This document shows positions 1-11,438 of a DNA stretch of 64,000 nucleotides, in pieces. A model generated the notes under the pieces. The model ran no database searches. It was not told the origin of the DNA and was given only the letters and a program-made list of their open reading frames with translations. Each line of letters opens with the position of its first letter. Position 1 is the stretch's first letter. The stretch covers positions 25,784,289-25,848,288 of the forward strand of contig NC_068972.1 of the NCBI RefSeq assembly GCF_016808095.1, in the 5' to 3' direction. Source of the DNA: Vigna angularis. Lineage: Eukaryota > Streptophyta > Magnoliopsida > Fabales > Fabaceae. The translations under genes were made by a program, and so were the position numbers.

Positions 1-2054
1 TTTGCATGCACCTCTTCTCTCCAGAATTCTGAGTTTCTCCTCCTTCTCTCTACAATCCTCCTTCTTCTCTCTAAAACTCCTCACTTTCTTCTTCTACTGA
101 TCATCATCTAGGTCGTATTTGAATTCTTCTTTAGTGGCAAGACTTTCTTTTCCATCAATCTAGCTACTATGCAAAGAGGGTAAGTAATTTCTCTCGTTCG
201 TTAAAGTTTCTGTAATTTCTAATACATGCAAGCACTGTTCAACTTGCATGTGTTCTTCATCTATCTCTCTCTGAACCTGTTTCTGTTTTGATCCTCTGGT
301 TGGTCCCTTTTCACCGATCGGAATTGTAGTGGGTTGCTTTAGAAGTGATTGCTGGTTATTCAAAGTGCTGAAGGCTTAGGAAATTCCTAGTCTATTCAAG
401 GTAAGGGAAGCTAGTGGTTTAATTATATTTTCTTGTGTTTGGAATTGATGTGTGAACGTTTGCATGTATGAATGATGGTATGTTTGATTGAATTGTATTC
501 AAATTCTGTGTTTGGCCGAGACATGGGAACTGGATTGGAGTTCCTATTGTAGAACGTTCGGTCAGTCTGGGTGGGAGAAGAGAGTGTGTGAAAAGGTGAG
601 TAGTGAGCAGTGTGTAATAGGTTCAATGGAATAGGTTTAAAATAACTTAGAAATCACGTTTGGAGGGTTAGAGATTAAGGAAAATATCTTATTTTGGTTT
701 AAGAATTGTAATTCAAATATTTGTTCTGTTGATCGTTCGGCTGTGTTACGTACTCAGTCATTAACTGGTTTCAGTCTATTAGCAATATTATCTATTTATG
801 ACCGTTCGGTCTAAATCACAGTGTTCTAATATTAAACTAGTGTTTAGTCTGGATAGAGTATGCAATAACCTATAAGTACTCGGTTTAGTATAATATTCGG
901 TATAAGTTTGAAGAGTTTTAGTGTAAGTTATGAGTGTTGGTTTAAACTCTTTGGGTTGAGCTAAGAGCCTAGTAGTTGGTTTCTATGGTGGTCGGTCAAT
1001 AATAGCGTTCGGTCAGTTTCCTTCTGTTTTGTCTATTATGAATCATTCGGTACTCTCGGTTGGGTAGTGTGAAGGTGTTCGGTCTCCAATGTTCACATGT
1101 TTTCTCTTTATTATGTGAAAATTTAATTGATGAATGATTGTGTATGTTAAGAATTGAAGATTTATACTTTCAAATATTGTGGAAGAGAATTCCAAGGAGG
1201 AATGTCTCATGGATGGTTTTGGAATTGTAAAGTATGAATATGGATATGCTAAGCTGGCGTTCATCCTGATATTCTGTGAGTTAGTTATTCTCAAGTAGAG
1301 AGGAGTAACTCATGAGTGAGAATGGCAAGAGGTCCTACCGCCTCAGGGTGCCGAGGTAGGTAGTATGGCATTAACCTTGGGTAGTAGCTTGATTGGTGTC
1401 AGTTGTTACACTACCACAAGTGCAAGGACGATTGTAGCTACATATTCATACAATCTGGATGGTCAAGTCATAGTGTTCGGTTTATATATATATTTATTTG
1501 AATGATGATGTTTTGGTTGTATGTGATGATTTGTATTCATTGTTGTATGATGTACCGTTCGGTTTCATATAGATTGAACTTGCATGAAATGCATATATAT
1601 ATTTATAATTAAATTACAATAGCTTACCCTATTTTCTTGTTCTGTCATGTCTTGTCCGTTCGGTTTTCTTTTCCCTTGCGATGATCATCCTGTGGATGTG
1701 AGCAAAAGGTGACGATTGTTCGGTGGAGCAAGTGTTGGAAGGCGAAGATCATGTCGCTTAAGTTATGACCGCTCGGTCATCTGTTGTGTATAGTTTTGAG
1801 TTGGACCGTTCGGTCAATAGATTTAGTATTCCTTTTGCAAACCGATCGATTTATACAGTGTGTTGTATCACCGTTCGATTTATTCCTATGTTTTGTATCA
1901 AACTTATGATATTTTGTAAAGTTTTTAGTTTTATGGTTATTTTTGGATAACTGTAATTGTTAAATACTTTACTAACTCTTAATGAACTGATCTATCATAT
2001 TATTATATGTGATTAATCTATGATATAGTATTATGCTATATTTTGAGGATGTTA
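1..2054 (+). mobile_element. GTTCGGTC-rich LTR-like repeat, copy 1 (left end outside window)
   Basis: This block has no convincing coding frame. It is studded with variants of GACCGTTCGGTC, a near-palindrome. It aligns block by block with 37140-39775: an ACTTGCATGTGTTC block, an ACCGATC-GAAATTGTAG block, AAGGGAAGCTAGT, a CAAGTAGAGAGGAGTAA block followed by a GGTCCTA block, and a right end near GATGTTA. Inference: it is a long LTR or LTR fragment, possibly of a Tekay-like Ty3 element, because those LTRs are several kb long and often end in TGTTACA. It is cut by the window edge, so the terminus and target duplication cannot be tested. A lineage of non-LTR origin is not excluded. Confidence 0.6.
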
Positions 2055-2455
2055 AAGTAGGGATAGAGAAAATTACACAAGTAATTTTATCCTGGTTCAA
2101 ATCAACAGATTCTACGTCTAGTCATTAATCACTATAAAGAGTGATTAACCTTTCTCCCTAGAAATCAATATCATATTACAAAGAGAATAATAAAACAATA
2201 AGAATAGATTACACCTTCCTTCGACACACGATGGAATGAATACCAGCTCAATCAACTTGAAGAGAACCACTTGCACCTTTAAACACACTAACCACAAGCT
2301 TCTCCTTTCACAAGACTTGATTGAACTCACACTTAAACTTAGAGAACTTCCTCGGAACTATTTTGTGCTCTCAAATGGTTTAGGTTACCTACTAAAGGTT
2401 TAGGAGGGTTGTATATATAGGTCAGGGGTCAGAAAAATACAAACTACTCCCAACT
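2055..2455. other. Unassigned LTR-like sequence
   Basis: No gene is seen. The text around ATTTTATCCTGGTTC and the following short blocks resembles the R/U5 style of legume LTR retrotransposons; a similar TTTTATACTGGTTC block occurs near 32855. It probably belongs to the LTR that continues to 4681, but no boundary is visible. Confidence 0.35.
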
Positions 2456-3445
2456 CCCAATGATAATCTATTGTCATTAGTGATAATCGATTATTTCAGA
2501 CCGCTATAGGTTTTTAGAAAACGTGACAATCGATTATCATTAGTGATAATCGATTATCATTAGTGATAATCGATTATTGTCAAACCCCGAACAATATCAA
2601 AACTTGCAGTGATAATTTATTATCCCCTACGATAATCGGTTATTTCTACGACAAACCCTTTTCTGTTTTGGCTTGTGATAATCGATTATCCCTTGTGATA
2701 ACCGATTATTGCAATAATGAATCACTAAGTTATGAAACTTCTAAGTGCTTTTACAATTGCAAAATGATTCCTATATAATGATTTCTACAATGAATTCTTT
2801 TAACATTTAGAATATAGGTTCTTCAAGTCTTCAAGTGTATCATCATCAATTAAAGGATTATCCCTAATGTTGAATAATTTAAGGTAAAATGTGATTAACT
2901 CTAATTGGGTCGTAATTAGGTCGTTGTTAATCAAGCGCTCACACCAAAATCTATAAATATAGGTATGAGGTAAGGAGGTGTGTGATTTTGCAACTATCAC
3001 TGAAATTGAATAACCTAAAGAATATAATCGAACCTATCGTTGATAATCGATTATCTAAAGTGATAATTGACTATTACAAAAACATTTCGAAACCTTTTTT
3101 CTCAATGTGATAATTGATTACTACAAGATGATAATTCATTATCATAAAAACTTTTTTGAAAATCTGAATTTAAATTGGATAATCAATTATCACTTATGTT
3201 AGAAGGTTACACAACAACTTGTATAATATCATTCAGGAAAGTTTAGAATATTCTAAAAACGCTATGAGATAATCAATTAACTTAAGTGGTAATTGATTAT
3301 CCAATTTGAAATCATATTTTCATAAAAGTCTTTCTAATAATCGATTATCACCTTTTGGTAATCAATTATCACATTAAGAAAAAGGTTTTCGAAATGTTTC
3401 TATGATAATCGATTATCACTTTAGATAATAGATTATCTGTTAAAT
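2456..3445. repeat. Dispersed array of palindrome GATAATCGATTATC
   Basis: About 20 full or degenerate copies of the self-complementary 14-mer GATAATCGATTATC occur in roughly 1 kb. Some are back to back, as near 2525-2580. Others are separated by unrelated AT-rich sequence. Spacing is irregular, so this is not a simple satellite. Each copy could form a short cruciform or bind a dimeric protein; that is inference. Palindrome-rich U3 regions are known in plant LTRs, and the array is followed by a TATA box at 3692, which fits that position. Confidence 0.75.
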
Positions 3446-4681
3446 ATTTTAAAAGATAATTTGGAGAAAATATATCTTAAGATATTTTATTTGATATTGT
3501 TAAATAATTACCTTATTTAACTATATCAATAAATATCAAAAGATAATATTTGCCAAATATTTTTTAATCTAGAAAAGATATTATCAAATATTCTCAAAAA
3601 TCGATTAAATTTGTTGAATATTTGGAAGATATTAGATATAAGAAAAAAGATCTTATCAGCAAAAGATTTAGAGTCCAAGCCCAATCAAGCCTATATAAAG
3701 AGACCCAGGGGAGGCAGAAATCATAAGTCATTCATTCTCAGTCCCCTCCACTGGAAGCAAACATCTACCACTCCTCTCACTTTTATTTCATCATGTGTTT
3801 CACTCCATTCATGAATGACTAAGCTTCTAGGGCTATTCCACTGTAATTTCATTATGGATTTTGAGGTTAAGTTGAATTAATGCAATTGTTTCTTTTGATT
3901 ATTGATTTGAGTTATTCTTCTTCTATGTCTTTCATCTCCAAATCATATTAAAAGCAATGATTTTTGCACCATAAGGTGTTTGAATCTACATGCATATTAA
4001 TCATATGAGTTCAAGGATTTCTAGGTTTGATTGAGAATCTACTTTGATTGAATTTAGGAACTTTCATATGATTAAACGGATTTTTGCTCTCAATTGAGAA
4101 TGTACTTTGATTGGTGGTAATAATTTCAACTATAATTAATTTAAAATTTACTTTGATTAATTAGCTTTTAATTTGGTTAAGAGATTTAAGAATAAACATG
4201 ATTAAACACAATAGAATTTGATTGAGAATGTACTTTGGTTGAATTCATTGTGAATAATCTAAAAAGGTCTTGCATTTGATTGAGAATCTACTTTGGTTAA
4301 CTGCATGATCACCCTCAAATTAATTAAGAATGTACTTTAATTAATTTGAAACTTCAACAATAATCAATTGAACAATGATCCGTGAATAACCGATGATGAA
4401 TATATCTTGGAATTAGCCTATTCCATCATAATTGTTTCTAGGTTTCCTATTTGTTCTTCAAACATTCTCTAAACATTAATTTCATTAGTATAGTTTCTCA
4501 CTTTCATTCTTGAGCATTGCATAGCATTCATAAGATTCAAATATTGAAAAAAAATTATGTATTCGTTGGGAGACGACTCAGGGTTACTTTAACCCTATCT
4601 ACTTTCTTGACTACTGACTTGACAATACTGAAGTTGCCTTGAAAAGTAGTATTAATTTGATAGCTTCAACGACAACGTATC
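3446..4681 (+). mobile_element. 3' part of an Athila/Tat-like LTR ending in CGTATCA
   Basis: A TATA-like CTATATAAAG at 3691-3700 is followed by a CT-rich leader-like stretch. At 4568-4681 a GGGAGACGACTCAGG block leads to TAGCTTCAACGACAACGTATCA, the type of text found at the 3' end of Athila/Tat LTRs. The same terminus occurs inverted at 33296 (TGATACGTTGTCGTTGAAG). No primer-binding site follows position 4681, so this is a solo or truncated LTR. The 5' boundary is probably within 2055-2460 but is not resolved. Confidence 0.55.
4020..4370 (+). repeat. Imperfect repeats of GATTGAGAATCTACTTTGATTGAA
   Basis: Six to eight degenerate copies of a GATTGAGAAT-CTACTTTGATT module occur with 40-70 bp spacing inside the LTR-like block. 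No coding frame spans them. They look like internal minisatellite growth within the U5/3' part of the LTR. Confidence 0.6.
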
Positions 4682-5038
4682 AGTTTTAAAAATGGAAAAT
4701 TCTTAAAAGACACAATTTTATTAAGTAAACCAATTCACTATTTTCTTGATTTTTATCCAAATGTGAATATTTCGCTACATAATTCTATCAATTAGTTGTT
4801 AATTAATTAATTAATTATATAAATGTATATTATATTTAATATTTCTTTTTGAATATACAAAGTATGTTGACTCATGGAATATACAAAGTTTGTAATTATA
4901 TTTGAATAATAAGAGTTATTGTTTTAATTTTTAATTATTAAATAAAAAATTGTGTCATAAAACATATAATTTAGAGTAATTATTACAAATTTAGATTAAA
5001 ATATTTCACCTTCTATAAAATATTTTTATCTTTCATAA
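4682..5038. other. AT-rich spacer, no feature recognised
   Basis: Very AT-rich sequence with ATTAATTAATTAATTA near 4802. No open frame, RNA gene or element end was seen. Confidence 0.6.
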
Positions 5039-5039
5039 A

Positions 5040-6420
5040 TGTTGAGATTGTGGATAGCGGAACACATGTTTAGCTTAACCCACAATCTCAGTGATATCTG
5101 AGTTTTTGATGATGACAATACATAATTAATAACACATGTGTATTCTATGTTACATGTTCTATGTTTACATGTAATATGCTTTTCCTAAATGTGTTAAATC
5201 TGTTAAAACATATCTGAGAACATGTTTGAGTTGTTCATTGCATATCACTGTGTGAAATATGTGATTTTATATGTGTATGCATGACATATGTTTTTGGGAA
5301 AAGGAAAATCATAAGCATTATGGTTGAACTTTAAATGTGTGGTAAAACAACAGTTTTAAGTCGATTACATTATGGGGTGAATCGATTAAAACTCGTGTGT
5401 TTGCACAAACTCTTTTGAAGTGTGCTATGAGTTTTTTCAAAGAGAAAAGTTTTCAAAACTATGCAAAGAGATTTCACTTAATCGAATGCATGCACTCTGT
5501 ATTCGAATAAGTTAGTTGATGTTTTCAAAATTTGTTAAATGTTGGTAATAATTAACACAACAGTCATATGTCGATTGCATTAATTGTACATTCAATTGTT
5601 TGTTTGACTGCTGCTAATTCTATTATAACTGATTGTTATATTTGATTATGTTAGTAGATCAATCGATTAAAATGTGTCTGATATGTGTTATACTATAAAT
5701 TGACGCATATTTGAATTCTGTAAAAAAAACTTTTATGATTCTAATAATTTCATATCATTCACAGAAAACTATGATCTTACAGAAAGAGAGGAAAAGCTCC
5801 AAGAAACAAGATTGACCGTGGTGATCAACAACTTGTGATTTCTTGAAGAGAAAGACTATTGGGTTTCAAAGACTGATCAAATTTGCACATTTGGGTGTTA
5901 CTGCGTGATCAGATTCTGCAATCTCTTGAAGATTGGTTTGAGTTCCCTGTTGTGACTACAGGAAGAAGAACGTGTGTGTTCTTGACTTTGAGGGTGCCTC
6001 AAAGGGGTTAGACGATAGGAGAGGGGATTCTTGCTGCTGGTTTTGTTGTGTATTGCCTATATTTTTATAACAGGGTTAGAGAGGTGTTTTACATTTTTGA
6101 TGTGAGGTCTTCTGTAGAAACCTTGTTGTAAAAACCTTGATCATTATAGTGCATTTGCTTCCCGTGGTTGGAAGGACACTGAATGTAGGCAGGTTGGCCA
6201 AACCAGAATAAAAACGCAGTGTTTGAATTTTCTGATCCCTAATCTCTTTTATTCAATCGATTACTTTCTGTAATATTCGATTAAGTTTTTGCTGCATTGA
6301 AAATCTTTTACCTTGCAATTCAAGAAAAGTATAAAGGCATCATTTTTTTTGGGAAAAATATTTTTAAAGTTTTTGTTTTTTATAACACCTTAAAAACACA
6401 CCTTAAAAATTGAATGAAAT
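5040..6420 (+). mobile_element. SIRE/Maximus-like Ty1-copia LTR remnant
   Basis: The start TGTTGAGATTGTGG, the following TTTTGATGATGACAATAC, the repeated AATCGATTAAA motifs and the late block TTGGAAGGACACTGAATG with ACGCAGTGTTTGAATTTTC are typical of legume SIRE/Maximus LTRs as I know them. No gag or pol frame follows. The 3' end fades into poly-T sequence near 6350-6420. It is probably a solo or truncated LTR, and no target duplication was identified. Confidence 0.5.
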
Positions 6421-6815
6421 GTGAATCTTTTCCTTGTGAGTTATTAAGAGTTTGAGAATTCTTTTATCTTATTTTGATTCTTATCTTGAGCAGCTTTTTG
6501 AAATGATGAATCTCCTTACACTTATCTTATGCTTCTTGGATTCAATGTAGTGTGTTCTTACTCATTTTCTTTGTCTTAGTCTATTTTTTAATTTTATTCC
6601 TTTACTTTCTTTATTTTACTTTGAAATTAATACAACACAAATGAATTTCTCCATGGTTCTCTTTGTTTTTTTTTTAATTCATGAAGTTTCTCTTCTCCAA
6701 CACCTCTTGGAGTTGATAAAATTCTTTTAACCTTATAAGGTTTATGTTATTTTTGGCTCTTTAAAAAGTATATGAATTGTTTGGTTTAAAAATATGGAAA
6801 TTTTATTTATATTTA
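6421..6815. other. Spacer without recognised feature
   Basis: T-rich, non-coding sequence between the SIRE-like LTR and the short LTR element. Nothing specific is visible. Confidence 0.5.
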
Positions 6816-7200
6816 TATACTATATGAAATATATCGATCAATTATGGGCAGTTAACAGTTATATTAGCATGTATTAATGGGTCAGATTACCTCAAATTAT
6901 ACGGTATTAATAATTGATTATTGGGTTGTATTGCCTAAATATATATTACGTTAATGGTTAATCAATGTGTTAGGCTGTCGCAAGCCCTATAAATATACTA
7001 TTGATGTCTAGGTAAAATAACCTGAATTATCTTAATAAAATAGATACCTCTTTATGAAACATATCTGACTTGAGCGTTAGAGTGTCTTTTGCAGGTCAAC
7101 AACCTATCAGAGTGGATTGTATTCTCGGAGAGGATTGGAGGATCGAAAGAGAGCATAGAAAAGAAGGACGACTAACCCTCAGACAAATTCAACCGAAACA
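6816..7200 (+). repeat. 5' LTR of the compact element
   Basis: It pairs with 8481-8874. The first dinucleotide has decayed from TG to TA (TATACTATATG against TGTACTATATG in the other LTR). The 3' end is ACCGAAACA. Several substitutions and small indels separate the two LTRs, so the insertion is not recent. Confidence 0.85.
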
Positions 7201-7202
7201 TT

Positions 7203-7219
7203 TGGCGCCCACCGTGGGG
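7203..7219 (+). promoter_or_regulatory. Primer-binding site of the compact LTR element
   Basis: TGGCGCCCACCGTGGGG begins two bases after the 5' LTR. It starts with TGG as expected for pairing to a tRNA 3' CCA end. Which tRNA it matches was not determined. Confidence 0.75.
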
Positions 7220-7419
7220 CCGAGCGGCGTCCCCATGAAACCACGAGGAACCAGACGTGCGCTTGCTCTCGACATCACTACTTCGGATCAATACCAGGTT
7301 TTGCAAAAAGAGAAAAAAAATTCTGTAATAATTTCTAGAGGCATGTCTTTTGTTTTGAAAACTTTTAGGTAACCATCAGAGGTTTACAAGGCAAAAAATT
7401 AAATGCCTCCTACATCAAG

Positions 7420-8350
7420 CCACTCGGTGATTCCATAGTCGAACACCTCAACCAATAGCAGAAGGAGTTTCCATAGAGAACTCCTGCATCAAGCCGCTTG
7501 GTGATTCCATAGTCGAACACATCGACTAAGAGCGGAAGGAGCTTCCATAGAGAACTCATGATCACACCGCTTGGTGATTCCATAGTCGAACACCTCAACC
7601 AAGAGCGAAAGGAGCTTCCACAGAGAACTCCTCCATCAAGACTCTCGGTGATTCCATAGTCAAACACCTCGACCAAGAGCAGAAGGAGCTTTCATAGAGA
7701 ACTCCTGCATCACATTGCTCGATGATTCCATAGTCAAACACCTCAACCAAGAGTGGAAGGAGCTTCTATAAAGAACTCCTGGATCAAGTCGCTCGGTGAT
7801 TCCATAGTCAAACACGACTAAGAGCGAAAGGAGCTTCCATAGAGAACTCTTGCGTGATGCGCTCGGTGATTCCATAGTTGAACACCTCGACAAAGAGCGG
7901 AAGGAGCTTCCAAAGAGAACTCCTACATCAAGCTGCTCAGTGATTCGATAGTCGAACACCTCAACCAAGAGCGGAAAGAGCTTCTATAGAGAACTCCTGC
8001 ATCAAGTCGCTCGGTGATTCCATAATCGAACACCTCGACCAAGAGCGGAAGAAGCTTCCATAGAGAACTCCTGCATCACGTCGCTCGGTGATTCCATAGT
8101 CGAACACCTAGACCAAGAACGGAAGGAGCTTCCATAGAGAACTCTTGCATCAAGTCGCTCGGTAATTCCATAGTCGAACACCTCGACTAAGAGCGAAAGG
8201 AGCTTCCATAGAGAGCTCCTGCATCATGCCGCTCAGTGATTCCATAGACGAACACCTCGACCAAGAGTGGAAGGAACTTCCAAAGAGAACTCTTACAGCA
8301 CATCGCTCGGTGATTCCAAAGAAAACTTCTAGAGATCGTCGCTCGGTGTA
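7420..8350 (+). repeat. 74-bp tandem array, about 13 units
   Basis: The module CTCGGTGATTCCATAGTCGA recurs at starts near 7426, 7500, 7573, 7647, 7721, 7795, 7865, 7939, 8013, 8087, 8161, 8235 and 8309: a 74-bp period with one 70-bp unit. Because 74 is not a multiple of 3, every frame shifts from unit to unit, so this is not a repeat protein. One isolated copy lies at 10222-10305. Confidence 0.92.
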
Positions 8351-8466
8351 GAGAGGAATGAAGACTTAAGGCGCATCGAAAATAAACTTCTTAAATACAA
8401 CGTAAGCTACCTCTCTTAAGCTCATAGTAATCCTTGCGCACCTCTTTTATCAAAGAGCTTGCTTGG

Positions 8467-8480
8467 GCTTGGGGGAGTTA
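8467..8480 (+). promoter_or_regulatory. Polypurine tract of the compact LTR element
   Basis: CTTGGGGGAGTTA directly precedes the 3' LTR start TGTACTATATG, the expected position of the plus-strand primer. Confidence 0.65.
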
Positions 8481-8874
8481 TGTACTATATGAAATATACC
8501 GATCAATTATGGGCAGTTAGTAGGTATATTAGCATGTATTAATGGGTCAGATTGTCTCATGTTTTACAATTATACGGTATTAATAATTGATTATTGGGTT
8601 TTATTGCCTAAATATATATTGTGTTAATGATTAATCAATGTGTTTGGTTGCCGCAAGCCCTATAAATATACTATTGATGTCCAGGTAAAATAACCTGAAT
8701 CCATCTTAGTAAAATAAAGACCTCTTTATGAAACATATCTGACTTGAGCGTCGGAGTGTCTTCTGTAGGTCAACAACTCATCAGAGTGAATTATGTTCTC
8801 GGAGAGGATTGGAGGATCAAAAGAGAGCAGAGCAAAGAAGGACGACCGACCCTCGGACAAATTCAACCAAAACA
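8481..8874 (+). repeat. 3' LTR of the compact element
   Basis: Direct repeat of 6816-7200 with intact TG start and ACA end. Confidence 0.85.
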
Positions 8875-8938
8875 ATTTCTACTTAGATGTATAATTTTTT
8901 TGTAAAAATAATACAATATTTTGAGCTGATTATACTTT

Positions 8939-8941
<3 letters not shown>

Positions 8942-8977
<36 letters not shown>
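8942..8977. repeat. (TA)n microsatellite
   Basis: About 18 uninterrupted TA units. Confidence 0.95.
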
Positions 8978-8980
<3 letters not shown>

Positions 8981-9437
8981 ATTGTCAAATACGTAAATTC
9001 GTGAAAACCTCGTAAACTCGTAAGAGTTTACTTCATATAAAATATTTTAAAATATTTATAAATAACATATTAATTTAATATTTATAATGTTATTGATCTT
9101 AAATATTGATCCAAAAGTTGTTGAACTTAAATGTTGGTCCAAAAGTTCAGAAGGTAAAAGGGAGGTCCAATGGTCCAAAATAGTAAAAGGTGATTAAAAT
9201 TTAAAGTTAAAACCTTAACATGTGGTGTCATCGACCCTAAAACTAAGGTTGAGAGATAATTGAAAATAGTGAGATATGGCAAAGTGTGGAGGAGAATAAA
9301 AACAAAAACACAAAGATGGAGTAGTATGAAGAAGATATAAGGAGAAATTAGTTGGTGCAATAGGCAAATCAACATCAACACCCAAAACAGTTTGATTGTT
9401 GCAAGAGAGAGCCAATGAACCATGAAATCAAAAAGAT

Positions 9438-9880
9438 TATAAAATATTGAAACGTTTGCTTTATTTTATTTAACGCATATTTTTGTGAGTAAAAATATCA
9501 TGTACAAGAAGGTTCATTCCTACGTTTAGCCTTGTCAGGTTCTAATGACTTGTCATTATAATTTATAAATTATAAAATATCGAAGCGTTCGCTTTATTTT
9601 ATTTAACGCGTATATTTTTTAGTAAAAATATCATGCATAGGAAGGTTCAGTCTCTTCCCGTTAGATCGACTGGACCATCTATGTTCAGCCTTGTCAGGTT
9701 CTAATGGCTTCTCATTATAAAAATAAATTATCAAATGTCGAAGCATTTATTTTATTTTATTTTATGCATATTTTTGTGAGTAAAAATATCTTGCACAAGA
9801 AGGTTCAGTCCCTTTACGCTCATACATTTGGATCACCTACGTTCAGTCTTGCGTTTGGCCTTGTCAGGTTCCAATGGCTT
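9438..9880 (+). repeat. Three imperfect tandem copies, 130-165 bp unit
   Basis: A module TATAAAATATYGAAGCGTTYGC, TTTATTTTATTTAACGC, GTAAAAATATCATG, AGAAGGTTCA, CTTGTCAGGTTCTAATGGC begins near 9438, 9568 and 9730. The third copy has an extended 3' part (TTGCGTTTGGCCTTGTCAGG). There is no conserved frame across copies. The blocks 8980-9437 and 9881-10214 beside it show no recognisable gene. Confidence 0.75.
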
Positions 9881-10221
9881 GGCTTTCGTGTAAGCATCAA
9901 CTGGGCACCTCTACCCTCATTTAGTGTATCCCAAGCAACGCATATTTATATTATCATAGTCATTGTCCTCATGTATTTTGCAGGTCACAAGGCAATAAAG
10001 CACCTACAGCTCATTCGTGACACACCCTAATACAGATTTCTTATTTTTGGCCTTCAAACGTTCAAATGAAGACCAAACAGTCTTGTCTGCCCGGCCATCT
10101 GACTTCATAACCTAAACTATTTTGATATTAATTTGATTGGCTACATTTTTCTGACCATTTGAATTCGAATTATTATTTTCTCTTAAGTGTAGATTAAAGG
10201 ACCCTACACACAAACCACTCA

Positions 10222-10305
10222 ATCAACCACAGCACGCCGCTCGGTGATTCCATAGTCAAACACCTCGATCAAGAGCGGAAGGAGCTTCCATAGAGAACTC
10301 TTTAA
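10222..10305 (+). repeat. Isolated unit of the 74-bp repeat
   Basis: CGCTCGGTGATTCCATAGTC through CTTCCATAGAGAACTC matches the consensus of the array at 7420-8350 closely. It is not flanked by LTR sequence. It is a second insertion or a fragment of another copy of the element. Confidence 0.85.
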
Positions 10306-11270
10306 TATCCAATTAAGCTTGTTGAATCGTTTTTAAACTCCCAAGACGAATTTAAGCAAGTTTACTCAAGTTTACACGAGTTTATAAAAAAAAACGATTG
10401 TACCTACTAATTAAATGGGATTAGAGATATGAAAACATAAACTAAAACGAGTTTACGAATTGACACATCATTTTGATAACCGTATATATATTAAAACCAA
10501 TTATCTTTACACTACAAAATTATAATTTAATTACATATGAACAAATATAAACTCAACTCCAATTATTATGAATAAAAAAAGAACACATGGATACAGAAAA
10601 TATACCAGAAGTTAACTTTTGTCCTTTCCAATCAAATTATTAATATCCTTTGATTATATATTTTGCAAGAATAAAAGTGATAGTTAAAAACACTAACTTG
10701 AAAAATGTCTTTCACGTTATATTTATGCATGATCAATTTTCATTAATCGTGTCTAAAATAAAAACTAAAAAAACTATAAATGATATTATTAGAGGAACAC
10801 GACAGTGCATCTCCATCTAAAAAAATATGGTTTACAAATAAATTTCAGATATAAGTCTTATTCTAATGTATCATATTCATTTTCATTACATTGTTTCTTA
10901 CACCGATTATGTTGCGTGTATAATAAATTGAATGGAGAATTACGAAGTATATGATGACCTTTTTTCTTACCTATTTTCCTCAATCGGAGAATCAACGTTT
11001 TGTTGATTTACATAGATATAATTTCTAAAATAAAATTGTTCAAAATTATTGCCCTATTTTTTATATCACTATTTTTTTTTTTTATGTAATATCATCTTTG
11101 AGAATGAATATTTCTCTCTTAAATTTTGATGATGCTAAACACAGGGAATAAAAACAGTTTTACGAAAAAAAGTGTTTAGCATTGCAACACGTGTCGGGAA
11201 TAAGGTGCGCGTCTAGGATCATGAAATAGAGCAAAGAGAACATAGTAGGTTTCCCTCCAATCGTTTTTCT
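10306..11270. other. AT-rich intergenic sequence upstream of gene 1
   Basis: GTTTAC/GTAAAC-rich motifs lie at 10320-10470, like those at 8995-9030. The rest is AT-rich with no coding signal. The 5' UTR and promoter of the gene at 11439 probably lie in its right end (about 11160-11438). No clear TATA box was found there. Confidence 0.5.
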
Positions 11271-11438
11271 GAGGCCTCAAAACCGAACCAACTCTGATAC
11301 TGCTATGTTTCACTGTGAAGGAAGACCGAACGCGAAGCGTAAGCCTTCTCTGCACAATAAATTAGGGTTTCAGCATTGAACAGACTCTTCTTCCCACCCC
11401 AAAGAGAAAGTCTTGGTTTAGATGAGTTGGTCTGAACA

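Larger units (their letters stand above)
6816..8874 (+). mobile_element. Compact non-autonomous LTR retrotransposon with tandem-repeat interior
   Basis: Two direct repeats of about 385-394 bp (6816-7200 and 8481-8874) align over their whole length. Right after the first lies TTTGGCGCCCACCGTGGGGC, a primer-binding-site text typical of Tat-type Ty3 elements. Just before the second lies the purine-rich GGCTTGGGGGAG. The LTRs end in ACA. Flanks ATTTA (6811-6815) and ATTTC (8875-8879) may be a 5-bp target duplication with one mismatch. The interior is only about 1.28 kb: a short leader, then about 13 units of a 74-bp repeat. No gag or pol is present, so any movement needed helper proteins. Confidence 0.85.

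Noticed and set aside
7410..7968. Two minus-strand open frames of about 90-100 codons with repeated VEVFDYGITE-like text
   Set aside because: They are produced by the 74-bp non-coding tandem repeat; the frame shifts in each unit.
7420..8350. CRISPR-like regular array
   Set aside because: Units are contiguous with no unique spacers, and the sequence is plant nuclear DNA inside an LTR element.
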